Shown piece after piece: positions 15,619 to 24,330 of a DNA stretch of 64,000 nt. The stretch covers positions 1 through 64,000 of the forward strand of contig NZ_CP034279.1 in NCBI RefSeq assembly GCF_009739905.1, in the 5' to 3' direction. Both the position numbers and the translations under genes were made by a program. Each line of letters begins with the position of its first letter. Position 1 is the first letter of the stretch. The stretch is from Streptomyces ficellus. GTDB taxonomy: Bacteria; Actinomycetota; Actinomycetes; Streptomycetales; Streptomycetaceae. The notes beneath the pieces are model-generated. The model was given only the letters and a program-made list of their open reading frames with translations, made no database searches and was not told the origin of the DNA.

Positions 15619-16116
15619 CTGTGCCCTCAGACACGGCCTTCGAAGCTCCTGGGGAAAGCACCCGCCGCGATCGTCATGCGGCTATCTCCATACCGGCCCT
15701 GTCAGACCGGAGAGGGGCTGCGCAACAGTCCTTCGCCTGGCAGGCTGTGAACGGTCCGATCTCACCGCGGCTTCCTCCGGGGGGCGCCCGGGCCGGTGAG
15801 TCCTGCAGGCTCCAAGATCGTGCGGCTTCCCAGGCCCAGCGCCCCCACCCCTACTAGGGTGTGTTTCGAAAGTAGCGTCGTCCGCCCGGAGGGCGGGGCC
15901 GGGGGCGTCTGGGGCGTGCGATCGCAAGGCGGAGGTCGGAGAGCGCAGCGGGCTGCGCCGACGGCCGACAACGCCGCGAGCGTGCGTGCCGGGCGTTCCC
16001 GGCCAGACGGGACTTTCGAAACACGCCCTAGGCAGCCAGGAGACCCGCCACCCGGCCCAGGATCGCTGACACAGCGGCCTTTGCCACCAGGCTCGTCGCA
16101 TGAGGCGCGGCACGAG
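15619..16116. other. Gene-poor stretch containing a MITE
   Basis: No open frame here has coding character. The MITE at 15854-16031 occupies the middle. The ISL3-type transposase remnant begins at its right edge. Confidence 0.5.
15854..16031 (+). mobile_element. MITE copy 1, CTAG flanked
   Basis: Terminal inverted repeats TAGGGTGTGTTTCGAAAGT and ACTTTCGAAACACGCCCTA enclose about 170 bp with no coding frame. CTAG stands at both ends (15854-15857 and 16028-16031), consistent with a four-base target duplication. The interior contains the palindrome CCGCCCGGAGGGCGG shared with the copy at 58991. Its right end matches the IS5-type end at 52507-52524 at 17 of 19 bases, so that family is the likely source of transposase. 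Confidence 0.85.
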
Positions 16117-16308
16117 TCACAGTTCCCTGGCTGGGTGAGAATCCAGGTCCGAGGAGTCGAACGAGGCTCGGCCGTACATGGCTCGCTTGAGCATATTCAC
16201 CCGGTGAATGTGTCCTTCGACGGCGCCGGAACACCAGGGCATGGTGAGGCCGGCGGTGACGGCGTCGAGGTGGACTGAACCCGTGCCCTGCTCGAGGGCG
16301 ATCCACCG
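16117..16308 (-). pseudogene. ISL3-family transposase C-terminal remnant
   Basis: The minus strand reads DAVTAGLTMPWCSGAVEGHI and LKRAMYGRASFD, clearly the C-terminal signature of ISL3 (IS204/IS1001/IS1165) transposases, whose usual form is TAGL-LPxSSGPVEGHVNRIK-LKRQMYGRA. Only about 60 residues survive and the flanks are unrelated, so it is a fossil. Confidence 0.8.
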
Positions 16309-16498
16309 GGCTGATGCTTCCGCTGGGTAGGCACCCGGCTGTGATGCGGATCCCGGGCTGCAGCGCCGGGTCTGAAAGCAACTCGCCTCCGACCCACGTG
16401 GTTGAGCCGGGACGGACACGGAAGATCCACCTGTGGTCGTACCGGAGGGAGACCAGCGGCCGATGACGGCCGGCCCGCGCGCTTCTACCGTCACTTCC

Positions 16499-17725
16499 AT
16501 GAAGACGTCACGCACACTGCGCCCGGCGACCGCCGCGGTCGTCGCCCTCCTCACCCTGGCCACAGCCGCTCCGGCGGCGTTCGCACAAGCTCCGGCCGTC
16601 CCGGCATCCGCCGCCGCCGCCACGACCGCTCCCGCCTCCGGCCCCGCCCGCCCCGCGGCCACCGGTGTGCTGCTGCCCGAGCCCACGGGCCGGGCGGAGG
16701 TGGGCCGTTCGGCTCTCCACCTCGTGGACCCCTCGCGGCCAGACCTCTGGATGCCCGAGCGCCGGCGCGAGCTGATGGTGGACCTGTACTACCCCGCGCG
16801 CTCCACGGCGGCCGCACCCTCCCGGTACGCGGACCGGCGCGAGGCGCAGCTGCTCCTCGCGGAGGTGGGGGTGCGCGAGGAGGCGGTCGTGGAGACGCTG
16901 AGCGCCACGCGTTCCCACAGCTCCCTCCACGCCCGCCCGCAGCCCGGGAAGCATCCGCTGGTGCTCCTCTCCCCCGGCTTCGGGGCGCCCCGGTTCACCC
17001 TGACCACGCTCGCCGAGGACCTGGCGAGCCGCGGTTACGTGGTCGCCGCGGTGGACCACGCCTACGAGTCGTCGGGGACGGTGTTCCCCGGCGGGCGCGT
17101 ACTGACCTGTGTGGCGTGCCGGAAGGCCGAGACAGCAGAGGACATGCGCAAGGCGACCGTCAACCGCGGACGGGACCTGTCGTTCGTTCTCGACCGGCTG
17201 ACCGGCCCGCGCCCGGCGTGGCGATACGCCGGCCTCATCGACCGGCAGCGTATCGGGGCCGCCGGCCACTCGCTGGGCGGTGCCGCGGCGGCCTCCGTCA
17301 TGGCGAACGATCACCGCGTCCGGGCGGGCGTCAACATGGACGGCGCCTTCGGGGACCCCGTACCGGAGCAGGGGCTCGGTGGACGGCCGTTCCTGATGTT
17401 CGGCACGGACGACGCCGCCCACCAGCCGGGAGGCGAGGACGCGACCTGGGACGCCGCGTGGCGGAACCTGGACGGGTGGAAGCGGTGGCTCGCGGTGACG
17501 GGAGCACACCACTTCACCTTCTCGGACGTGCCCGTCCTCTTCGACCAGCTGCGCGTGCCGTACCCGGACGCGCAGCCGACGATCCCGGCCGCACGCGCGA
17601 TCGGCGTGGTGCGCACCTACACGGGTGCCTTCTTCGACCTGCACCTGCGGGGCCGGCCCCAGCCGCTCCTCGACGGCCCCGCGGCGGACAACCCGGAGGT
17701 ACGGTTCAACCACCCCGGGCGGTAA
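16499..17725 (+). CDS. Secreted alpha/beta hydrolase, PAF-acetylhydrolase-like
   Basis: The N-terminus (MKTSRTLRP then a hydrophobic stretch ending AAPAAFAQA) is a Sec signal peptide. An Ala/Pro linker and a plasma PAF-acetylhydrolase-II-like fold follow: oxyanion-side segment HPLVLLSPGFG, nucleophile elbow GAAGHSLGGAAAASVM, a mobile Asp region (NMDGAFGD), and a late His in TGAHHFTFSD. It probably hydrolyses a short-chain ester or lipid outside the cell. I start at 16499 because the signal peptide begins there. The upstream in-frame ATG at 16463 has a better ribosome site but too long an N-region. Upstream is the IS remnant. Confidence 0.8.
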   Translation: MKTSRTLRPATAAVVALLTLATAAPAAFAQAPAVPASAAAATTAPASGPARPAATGVLLPEPTGRAEVGRSALHLVDPSRPDLWMPERRRELMVDLYYPARSTAAAPSRYADRREAQLLLAEVGVREEAVVETLSATRSHSSLHARPQPGKHPLVLLSPGFGAPRFTLTTLAEDLASRGYVVAAVDHAYESSGTVFPGGRVLTCVACRKAETAEDMRKATVNRGRDLSFVLDRLTGPRPAWRYAGLIDRQRIGAAGHSLGGAAAASVMANDHRVRAGVNMDGAFGDPVPEQGLGGRPFLMFGTDDAAHQPGGEDATWDAAWRNLDGWKRWLAVTGAHHFTFSDVPVLFDQLRVPYPDAQPTIPAARAIGVVRTYTGAFFDLHLRGRPQPLLDGPAADNPEVRFNHPGR

Positions 17726-17976
17726 GGCCGCACGCTGCGCCGGCGGCCCTTCACAACGGACAGCCCTCGATCAAGGCGGTGACCGGGAGCTGCGGCGGAC
17801 AGGACCTTGGGCTGATGCAGGACGGCCACCGCCCCTTTCGATGCGGCCGAGGCCGATGACGTAACGCCCAAGGTCCTGTCCGTTTCCGGGGAAGCAGGTG
17901 TGCAAGAGGGCGGCCATCGTGTCCACCCCGGGCACGGTGGATCGCTCCGGCGTTGGTTGCAGCCGGAGAATCCAGC

Positions 17977-19035
17977 TCAGCGGCGCCCGGTGGATTTTCT
18001 CTGCAGGGCCCAGACGTAGTACCAGGGATTGTGGGTGGGCCTGCGGCTGCCCTTCTCCGCGACCAGGGCGCCCAGGACACCCAGGACGCCGCCGCCTCCG
18101 CCGAGGACCGTGAGTGCTGATTCCAGAGCAGGTCCATACACCGCGACAAGGACCGCTCCGGTCGTTCCCACCACCGCGCCCGTGGTGGCGAGGGCCCGCG
18201 TGCGCCGGGCCTGCGTCATCTGTGCCCGCAGGCCGTGTACGTGCTCGCTGATCTCCTGCGACAGTACGTAGAGGGCACGTTCGGACTGCACGCAGTCCAT
18301 GGCGTCGTCCATGCGCAGCAACGCCAGGCGCAGGAAGGCGCGGAACGCTGTGTAGGAATCGAACTCCTCAACGGTGATCTGAGCGAAGTCCCGCAGCCCG
18401 ACCCCGGCCAGGAACGGCAGATCGATCTCCAGGACCGGGCGCACCAGGGGGCCCGTCAGGGGCCGCGCCGTGGCTGTCTCCACAGCACGGCCGTTGCGCA
18501 CCAGGAAATCGACCGCGGATGGTCCCGTGTACGGGCCGCGTGTTCGCCGGTGTCCCCGGCGGTCGTTCCCGGGGCGGCCGTACGTCGGCAGATACCACAC
18601 CAGCCCTGCCCGCAACAGCGGCTCCGCCTCCAGCACCCAGCGTCCCAGCTTGCCGGGATCCGGGCAGAACATGCCGTACGGCTCCGCAGCCGGCGGCCGG
18701 GACTGGGCCGCACCGAGCGGCACCGCGTCCACCGGGTCGAACGGCTGACTGTCACCCCCTCCCACGGCGCCGAGCCGGATGAAGTTGCCGTTACCGCTGT
18801 GCGACAGCAGCAACGTGTCCGAGACAAGGGGTACCCGTTGCGTCAGCCGGGTGAAGTCCCGCTGCCGGGCGGCCAGCCCGACGCAGAAGGGAACACCCTC
18901 CAACCTGCGCCGGTCCCGCAGCGTCACCTCATCACGCACCCACGACGCACGCAGCACATAGCGGCCATACGCCTGTGCCACGGCTTCCGGATCACCACGC
19001 TTGCTGCGATCAAGCTGCTGGAAAAAGGCTGTCAT
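17977..19035 (-). CDS. Hypothetical protein with C-terminal membrane hairpin
   Basis: This is a soluble region of about 290 residues with no recognised domain. It contains phrases such as EPLLRAGLVWYLPTYGRPGN, PVLEIDLPFLAGVGLRDFAQI and an Arg-rich helix (RALYVLSQEISEHVHGLRAQM). Two Gly/Ala/Val membrane segments (ALATTGAVVGTTGAVLVAVYG, then a glycine-run helix) and a basic end follow. The pattern suggests a cytoplasmic domain anchored at its C-terminus. I chose the ATG at 19035 because the longer upstream frame looks non-coding. Function is unknown. Confidence 0.6.
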   Translation of the reverse strand: MTAFFQQLDRSKRGDPEAVAQAYGRYVLRASWVRDEVTLRDRRRLEGVPFCVGLAARQRDFTRLTQRVPLVSDTLLLSHSGNGNFIRLGAVGGGDSQPFDPVDAVPLGAAQSRPPAAEPYGMFCPDPGKLGRWVLEAEPLLRAGLVWYLPTYGRPGNDRRGHRRTRGPYTGPSAVDFLVRNGRAVETATARPLTGPLVRPVLEIDLPFLAGVGLRDFAQITVEEFDSYTAFRAFLRLALLRMDDAMDCVQSERALYVLSQEISEHVHGLRAQMTQARRTRALATTGAVVGTTGAVLVAVYGPALESALTVLGGGGGVLGVLGALVAEKGSRRPTHNPWYYVWALQRKSTGRR

Positions 19036-19639
19036 CTGACGACCGACCGCTTCGTTCTGCACGGCACTTCCGCGAGAGAACACCCTGCGAGGATCCTCCA
19101 GGCGCCGGTAGGAAGTCCAGAGGCTGACGGCTCCAGCGAAGCGTGGCCGTGGTCCGTGGTCCGTGGTCCGCCGCAAGCTGCGGGCGCCGCTCGGCTGCTC
19201 CCCGGGTAACACCGACATCGACGCTGGACACTCACGCTTTCGGACGTTCTCCCGGGTCCGGCCGAGCAATGGGCATCATGGGCGCAGGGGCAGCACCACC
19301 AGATCCTCCCGGTGGGAAGCCGTGCGCTCGGGGATGACGCGTTCCCCCGACACAAGGGGCGTCGCAGCCCGTCCAGACCCGCCAGCGAAGTGGCTGCGAC
19401 CATTGCGCATACGGCCGGGGGCATGCTCAAGGCACCGGCCCTGGCCACCCGAAACCGCCCCCGCCCGATCAGCGAGGCACTGGCGTGGCACAGCAGGACC
19501 GAACCCGCGCACGACAACCGGTGGCGTCCCCAAACCGGCTGACTGTGCGCAACACGGGGCAGCCCGGGGGCTGCCCCGCCACCAAGCGGCGGAGCCGGAC
19601 ACGGGCCACCTGCCGGCCACGACAGCCCCTAAACCGGCG
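19036..19639. other. Gene-free stretch of about 600 bp
   Basis: No frame has coding character. A short tandem of GTGGTCC units lies at about 19141-19170. It separates two minus-strand genes, so it should contain the promoter of the gene starting at 19035. Confidence 0.45.
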
Positions 19640-19906
19640 TCAGAACTGCCGGACCAGCATCCATATGACGAAGGCTACGACCAGCACCCCGATCGCCCGG
19701 TCCATGGTGTACCCCTTGCGGGTGGGCTCGGTGGCGTCCGGGTTCTTCACCCAGCCCCGCTGCAGGGATCTGTTCATCTTCCACAGCAGTTGCGGACGTA
19801 TGACCTGGACCAGGCCCATGACCAGAAAGAGGCCCAGGAACGGAATGAGGAGGAAATTGCCGCCGTCGCCGCCCGCAGCGACCCGCACCACCGCGTAGTA
19901 ATCCAT
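19640..19906 (-). CDS. Small two-helix membrane protein, DUF6199-like, 88 aa
   Basis: The start at 19906 has AGAGGA three bases upstream; the longer frame from 20047 is not coding-like. It has a first membrane helix (FLLIPFLGLFLVMGLVQVI), a cytoplasmic loop with RPQLLWKMNRSLQRGWVKNPDATEPT, and a second helix (AIGVLVVAFVIWMLV). The loop motif R-P-x-LLW...NPDA-EP is typical of a small family (DUF6199) widespread in actinobacteria with no known role. Confidence 0.75.
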   Translation of the reverse strand: MDYYAVVRVAAGGDGGNFLLIPFLGLFLVMGLVQVIRPQLLWKMNRSLQRGWVKNPDATEPTRKGYTMDRAIGVLVVAFVIWMLVRQF

Positions 19907-20337
19907 GAATCCTCTGATGCCCGAACTCCCCCACCGATAACGGAGGATGTCGTCCGGTGGATGGTTGAGTACACCGTCCAGCCGCCACTCGGCCGGGTCG
20001 GTCGTCAAGGACGCCCGGGTTGGGGATCCGGCAGGGGTCGGTTCCACGACGGCGCCCCTGCGGGCCAGTCCGCCGGGAGGGGGGACAGTGCGCAGGAATG
20101 CCGAGCGGCCAGACGCTCACCACCGCGTCTTAAGCGTGCGTACCGTCCGCCGCTCCCCGGCACGGCTCTCCGGCCGTCGTGGTGTGGTCCGCATCGCCGT
20201 ACCGGCAGACGGCCGGCAGCGTACCGGCAGACGGCCGGCAGCCGGCCCGGGCGCCGCGCCCGCTCGCCTGCCGATCGGCGGCGCCCAGCGGCAGCCCGGT
20301 TTCACTGTGCGCGCCCTGCGGGAAGGGCGGCCGTCTG
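19907..20337. other. Gene-free stretch with 22-bp tandem repeat
   Basis: No convincing gene. A 22-bp unit beginning GTACCGGCAGACGG is repeated perfectly at 20199-20220 and 20221-20242, and its surroundings are rich in CGGCCG palindromes. This could be a structured 3' region between the convergent genes around it or a simple slippage product. Confidence 0.5.
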
Positions 20338-20784
20338 TCAGGCGTTGGTGTACTGCGCGGCGTACTGCCTGCTGGGCGGGACGACGGTGATGACGTCGAC
20401 CAGTACACCGTCCGGGGCGGCGATGATGAAATGGCGCTGGCCGAACTCCTCCGTACGCAGTGACAGAACTTCGGGCAGGCCCGCCCCCGTCACGAGTCGC
20501 CGGTACTCGGAGTCGACGTCGTCCACCTCGAAGTTCAGCAGCAATCCGCCCTGCAGCGCGGCCCGGTGGCCTTCGGGGACGGTCGGATGGGCGTGGCCGA
20601 GGAGGGCCAGTTCGTAGTGCGGGGCGTCGGAGCGGCGCAGGCTGACGTACCAGTCGGCCTCGAAGGTCACTCCGAAGCCGAGGTGGCGGGTGTAGAAGTC
20701 GCGGGAAGCCGCCACGTCGCGGCTGGCGAGCACCGGGTAGAAGCCGCTGAGCCTGTTGGGCACGGTCGTGGGTTCGCTGGTCAT
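20338..20784 (-). CDS. VOC-family (glyoxalase/bleomycin-resistance type) protein, 148 aa
   Basis: It has the two beta-alpha-beta-beta-beta halves of the vicinal oxygen chelate fold: [22 protein letters not shown] at residues 15-36, and a second module with [16 protein letters not shown] near 90 followed by [15 protein letters not shown]. Metal ligand positions are partly replaced, so it may bind a small molecule rather than catalyse. It is divergent from a TetR regulator 97 bp away with palindromic sites between them, the classic set-up of a regulated resistance or detoxification gene. The start ATG at 20784 opens the domain directly. Confidence 0.85.
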   Translation of the reverse strand: MTSEPTTVPNRLSGFYPVLASRDVAASRDFYTRHLGFGVTFEADWYVSLRRSDAPHYELALLGHAHPTVPEGHRAALQGGLLLNFEVDDVDSEYRRLVTGAGLPEVLSLRTEEFGQRHFIIAAPDGVLVDVITVVPPSRQYAAQYTNA

Positions 20785-20881
20785 GACAGTGGTTCTCCAG
20801 TCCCTTTTCACATACCCCGGGTATGTGAGTCGTGGCGCTAGCATACCCCCGGTACGCGAAAGGGAAAGGGCGGTGCGGACG
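20785..20881. promoter_or_regulatory. Divergent operator region for VOC/TetR pair
   Basis: CACATACCC-C-GGGTATGTG (20809-20827) is a perfect 9-bp dyad around one base. A weaker copy, CATACCCCCGGTACG, lies at 20842-20856. Both fit TetR half-site geometry and cover the promoter space of the two divergent genes. Confidence 0.8.
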
Positions 20882-21463
20882 ATGACGGTCAGCCGGGCGG
20901 AGCAGCGGGCGGCCACGCGGCGGGCGCTGCTGGACGAAGGACGGCGACGGTTCGCCGCCGAGGGGTACCACCATGTGGTGCTGGCCGAGGTCGCGCGGGC
21001 CGCGGGGGTGACCAAGGGGGCCGCGTACCACCACTTCGACAGCAAAGCCGGGCTCTTCCGGGCCGTCGTCCGCGAAGTGCAGCAGGAACTGGGCGAGCGG
21101 GTCGCGACCGAAGCCGAACGGCACGAAGACCTCTGGGAGCAGCTGCGGGCGGGCTGCCGGGCCTTCCTCCAAGCGGGCACCGACCCGGCCGTGCGGCAGA
21201 TCCTGCTGACCGACGCACCGACCGTCCTGGGCTGGGACGAATGGCGCGCCCAGGACGAGGAAGCCTCCGCCCGCCACCTCGCCGAGGCCCTGACCGCGCT
21301 CACCGAGGCCGGCATCATCACCGGCCAGCCGGCGCAGCCCCTGACCCGGCTGCTCTCGGGGGCGATGAACGAGGCCGCGCTCTGGATCGCACGAGGTGGG
21401 GACACCCAGGCCGCGGAAGTGGCACTCGACCGGCTCCTGGCGGGACTGCGCACCCCGGCCTGA
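20882..21463 (+). CDS. TetR-family repressor, 193 aa
   Basis: The N-terminal HTH is canonical ([37 protein letters not shown], residues 25-61 region). A helical ligand domain follows, including the conserved-looking [16 protein letters not shown] and a C-terminal dimer helix ([19 protein letters not shown]). This subgroup with [13 protein letters not shown] is common in Streptomyces. It likely represses the divergent VOC gene and itself through the palindromes at 20809-20856. The start is the ATG at 20882; a GTG two codons upstream is possible. Confidence 0.9.
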   Translation: MTVSRAEQRAATRRALLDEGRRRFAAEGYHHVVLAEVARAAGVTKGAAYHHFDSKAGLFRAVVREVQQELGERVATEAERHEDLWEQLRAGCRAFLQAGTDPAVRQILLTDAPTVLGWDEWRAQDEEASARHLAEALTALTEAGIITGQPAQPLTRLLSGAMNEAALWIARGGDTQAAEVALDRLLAGLRTPA

Positions 21464-21638
21464 CCCCCCACGCGCCCACACCATGCGCGCGGGTCGGTGC
21501 GGCGAAGGCTCACCGCGTCAACGCCGCGCCCCGGTCAGCTCTGAGGAGACCGGCGTCGCCCGTCAGCAAGGCGGTGGCCGGCACCGTCGCCGGGCACAAG
21601 CCGACTCGCCGCCACGGGAGGAACCACGCGGGCTTACG

Positions 21639-22562
21639 TCACATCAGGGCCCCTTCCTGGCCTCGGTGAACAGGAGCCCTAACCACCTCCAGCGCCCGGC
21701 GGACAACATCCCCAGAAGCGGCGAGCAGCGGCAGACGGACGGCCGGGGCAGGGATGCGGCCCCGGGCATACAGCACCGCCTTGATCACAGCCGGGTTCGG
21801 CTCAGCGAAGAGCACGGCCGACAGGCGGGCCAATACGGCCCCCAGACGGCGGGCCGGACCAGCGGCCCCGCCATGCCACAAAGCGATCAACTCGGCATAA
21901 TCGGCGGTACAGATATTCGCCGATGCCAGGATGCCTCCATGAGCGCCCGCCGCCAACAGGGGCGAGATGACGGCGTCGTCGCCGCCGAGCATCGCAAAGC
22001 CCGGATCCGGCCGGCCGAGCAGTTCCATCGTGGCGGCGTCGATCGACCCGGTGGCGTACTTGACGCCGACGACTTCCGGAAGATGTGCGAGGGTGCGGAG
22101 CGCGCCGGGGCTGAGGGGCTGGCCCGTGCGGTAGGGGATGTCGTACACGACCAGCGGCAGGCCGCCGTGTTCGGCGAGGGCGGTGAAGTGCGCCAGCGTT
22201 CCCGCCTCACCGGGTCGGGTGTAAGGAGGCGCGGGCACCAGCGCCGCGGTGACGTCACCGTCCTCGGCGAGCCGGCGAAGTGACGTGATGGCGGCGGCCG
22301 TGTCATTGGTGCCGACGCCGACGATCAGCGGAGCGCGGTGGGCCCGGCACGCGGCCGCGCAGACACGGACCACGGTCTGCTGCTCCTCGGCCGTCAGCGT
22401 GGCCGCCTCCGCGGTCGTCCCCAGAGCGACGAGTCCCCGCGCACCGCTGGAAAGGGCCTCGTCGGCGAGGCGGGCCAGGGCGTCCGGAGCGACGCGCAGA
22501 TCTTCGGTGAACGGCGTCACCAGCGGGACGAACAGGCCACGGAGATCGATGTCGGTCTTCAT
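21639..22562 (-). CDS. DapA-family dihydrodipicolinate synthase-like aldolase, 307 aa
   Basis: This is a class I aldolase barrel of the DHDPS/N-acetylneuraminate lyase family. GTTAEAATLTAEE (residues 48-60) is the substrate-binding loop, VYDIPYRTG carries the catalytic Tyr near 137, and GVKYATGS contains the Schiff-base Lys near 165. The protein has full length. It lies apart from lysine biosynthesis genes, so it is more likely a catabolic or secondary-metabolism paralogue than the housekeeping dapA. It is divergent from a LysR regulator 71 bp away, which probably controls it. Confidence 0.88.
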   Translation of the reverse strand: MKTDIDLRGLFVPLVTPFTEDLRVAPDALARLADEALSSGARGLVALGTTAEAATLTAEEQQTVVRVCAAACRAHRAPLIVGVGTNDTAAAITSLRRLAEDGDVTAALVPAPPYTRPGEAGTLAHFTALAEHGGLPLVVYDIPYRTGQPLSPGALRTLAHLPEVVGVKYATGSIDAATMELLGRPDPGFAMLGGDDAVISPLLAAGAHGGILASANICTADYAELIALWHGGAAGPARRLGAVLARLSAVLFAEPNPAVIKAVLYARGRIPAPAVRLPLLAASGDVVRRALEVVRAPVHRGQEGALM

Positions 22563-22633
22563 GCGACCAGCCTCACCCAGGACAACCCAGTAGAACCAGT
22601 TCAGGCTTCTTGGCTCATACGTAAGCTGTCCTT

Positions 22634-23581
22634 ATGCTCGATGTGCGACGCCTCCACCTGCTGCGTGAACTGGACCGACGCGGCACCATCGCGGCCGTGG
22701 CAGAGGCCCTGGCCTACACCGCCTCGGCCGTCTCCCAGCAGCTGAGCGTCCTCGAGCGCGAGGCGGGGGTGCCCCTGCTGGAGCGCAGCGGCAGGCGGGT
22801 GGTACTCACGCCTGCGGGGCGGACCCTCGCCGCGCACGCCGACGCCGTTCTCGAACGTCTCGAACGGGCGGTCTCCGAGCTGGCCGGCGCCCGCGAGGGC
22901 ATCGGCGGGTCGCTGCGGATCGGTACGTTCCCCTCCGGCGGCCCCGCGATCGTGCCCGCCGCCCTGGCCGAGCTGGCCCTGCAGCACCCCACACTCGAGC
23001 CGATGGTGCGGGAGATCGACTCGGCTCGGGTCTCCGACACTCTGCGAGCCGGCGAACTCGACGTGGCGCTCGTTCACGACTACGACTTCGTCCCCGCGTC
23101 ACCCGACACCGCGATCGAGCAGGTGCCACTGCTGGAGGAGCCGGTGTTCCTTGCCACGGGCGGCGCCGACCGCACCGGCCAGGTCGCGCGCTCTGATGTC
23201 CGTGGTGGCACGCTGGCGGAGCTGCTCGGACCGTGGGCCACTTCGCCATGGATCACCGCACGGGACGGTACGACCGGGCACGCGATGGCCGTACGCGCCT
23301 GCCAGGCGGCCGGCTTCCAGCCGCGCATCCGTCACCAGGTCAACGACTTCCGTACGGTCCTGGCCCTGGCCGCGATCGGGCAAGGCGCAGGCTTCGTACC
23401 GGAGATGGCAGCCGACCCAGCACCGGAGGGCGTAGTCCTGACCCGGCTCCCCCTCTTCCGCCGCTCCCGGGTCGCCTTCCGCGCGGGAGGCGGCACCCAT
23501 CCGGCGATCGCCGCGTTCGTGACGGCGGCACGGGCCGCGGTGACCGCCTTGGGCAGTGCCACATCAAACGCTGCGCCATGA
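22634..23581 (+). CDS. LysR-family transcriptional regulator, 315 aa
   Basis: The N-terminal winged HTH (MLDVRRLHLLRELDRRGTIA then VAEALAYTASAVSQQLSVLE) and the periplasmic-binding-type effector domain (GSLRIGTFPSGGPAIVPAAL...) are complete. It belongs to the actinobacterial LysR subgroup whose genes begin LDVRRL-LLREL. It is transcribed divergently from the DapA-like gene; the 71-bp gap should contain its binding site. The effector is unknown. Confidence 0.9.
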   Translation: MLDVRRLHLLRELDRRGTIAAVAEALAYTASAVSQQLSVLEREAGVPLLERSGRRVVLTPAGRTLAAHADAVLERLERAVSELAGAREGIGGSLRIGTFPSGGPAIVPAALAELALQHPTLEPMVREIDSARVSDTLRAGELDVALVHDYDFVPASPDTAIEQVPLLEEPVFLATGGADRTGQVARSDVRGGTLAELLGPWATSPWITARDGTTGHAMAVRACQAAGFQPRIRHQVNDFRTVLALAAIGQGAGFVPEMAADPAPEGVVLTRLPLFRRSRVAFRAGGGTHPAIAAFVTAARAAVTALGSATSNAAP

Positions 23582-23933
23582 AGCGTGGGTCGGGGATGGG
23601 CGGCTCTCCCGCCGGCTCGCTCCCCGTTGCACCGCCGCCGGTTCGTGGCGTGCGGCCGGGGCCCTGAGGGCGGCACATTTCCGTGCCCGGTTCGCTCACA
23701 CCCACGCAGGCGCAGAAGCCCCACCCATCCGGGGTGTCACGTGCGTAGCCGCCGAGATGGGGGGCTCGCGGGCAAGCGCGCGCACGTGGATGCGCTGGTC
23801 ACGGGCCGAGTGACCAGCAGTCCAACGGTTAAGGGGCCGTCAGCCCGCCATGGTCTGCCTGCCCGGGCCCGTGTGCCGTCGACGCGGCAGGAGTCGGTGC
23901 CGGTTCGATGACGGTGCCGTAAAGGTGAAGGTG

Positions 23934-23966
23934 GTCGGGGGTGGTGGCGACGCCACCACCCCCGAC
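23934..23966 (-). terminator. Strong 15-bp hairpin terminator
   Basis: GTCGGGGGTGGTGGC, loop GAC, GCCACCACCCCCGAC: a perfect 15-bp stem starting four bases beyond the stop of the small membrane gene. The 350 bp to its left, after the LysR gene, shows no gene. Confidence 0.85.
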
Positions 23967-23969
23967 GCC

Positions 23970-24146
23970 TCAGCGTCGACGAGACCGGCCGGACCAGGTG
24001 CCGCCCACACCGGCCACGTGCAGAGCCAGCAACCCCAGCCCGATGAGCATGATGTTGGTCGATGAGAAGACGTCGTTGGTGGTGATGTCGCCGGCGTTGA
24101 TGACGAACGCGATGAAGAACAATACCGCTGCCGCTATACCGAGCAT
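23970..24146 (-). CDS. Small two-helix membrane protein, 58 aa
   Basis: I start at the ATG at 24146, which has GAAGGGA upstream. It has helix 1 MLGIAAAVLFFIAFVINA, a short loop (GDITTNDVFSST), helix 2 NIMLIGLGLLALHVAGV, and a basic tail with GRSRRR. Proteins of this form are abundant in Streptomyces, often near stress-response genes. The role is unknown. It is followed directly by a strong terminator and so is a single-gene unit. Confidence 0.7.
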   Translation of the reverse strand: MLGIAAAVLFFIAFVINAGDITTNDVFSSTNIMLIGLGLLALHVAGVGGTWSGRSRRR

Positions 24147-24330
24147 GAGTGTCCCTTCCCTCAGCGATGACACCCATCTGCCCCCTGCCGGCGACTAGAT
24201 GCTGCCAACATGACGTGCTTTCGTCAGCAGGGCTGTCCAGTCATCCTGGGGGCAGCATCCGCGAGTGAGGCGCGCGGCTGAGTGTCCCGCATGCGGCAGG
24301 CAGTAGAGGTGTGCCGGCGGGAAGCGGGAG

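Noticed and set aside
15546..15857. ORF ending at the MITE border TAG
   Set aside because: It also ends on CTAG, but codon use is poor and there is no ribosome site or similarity, so I did not count it among the stop-codon insertions.
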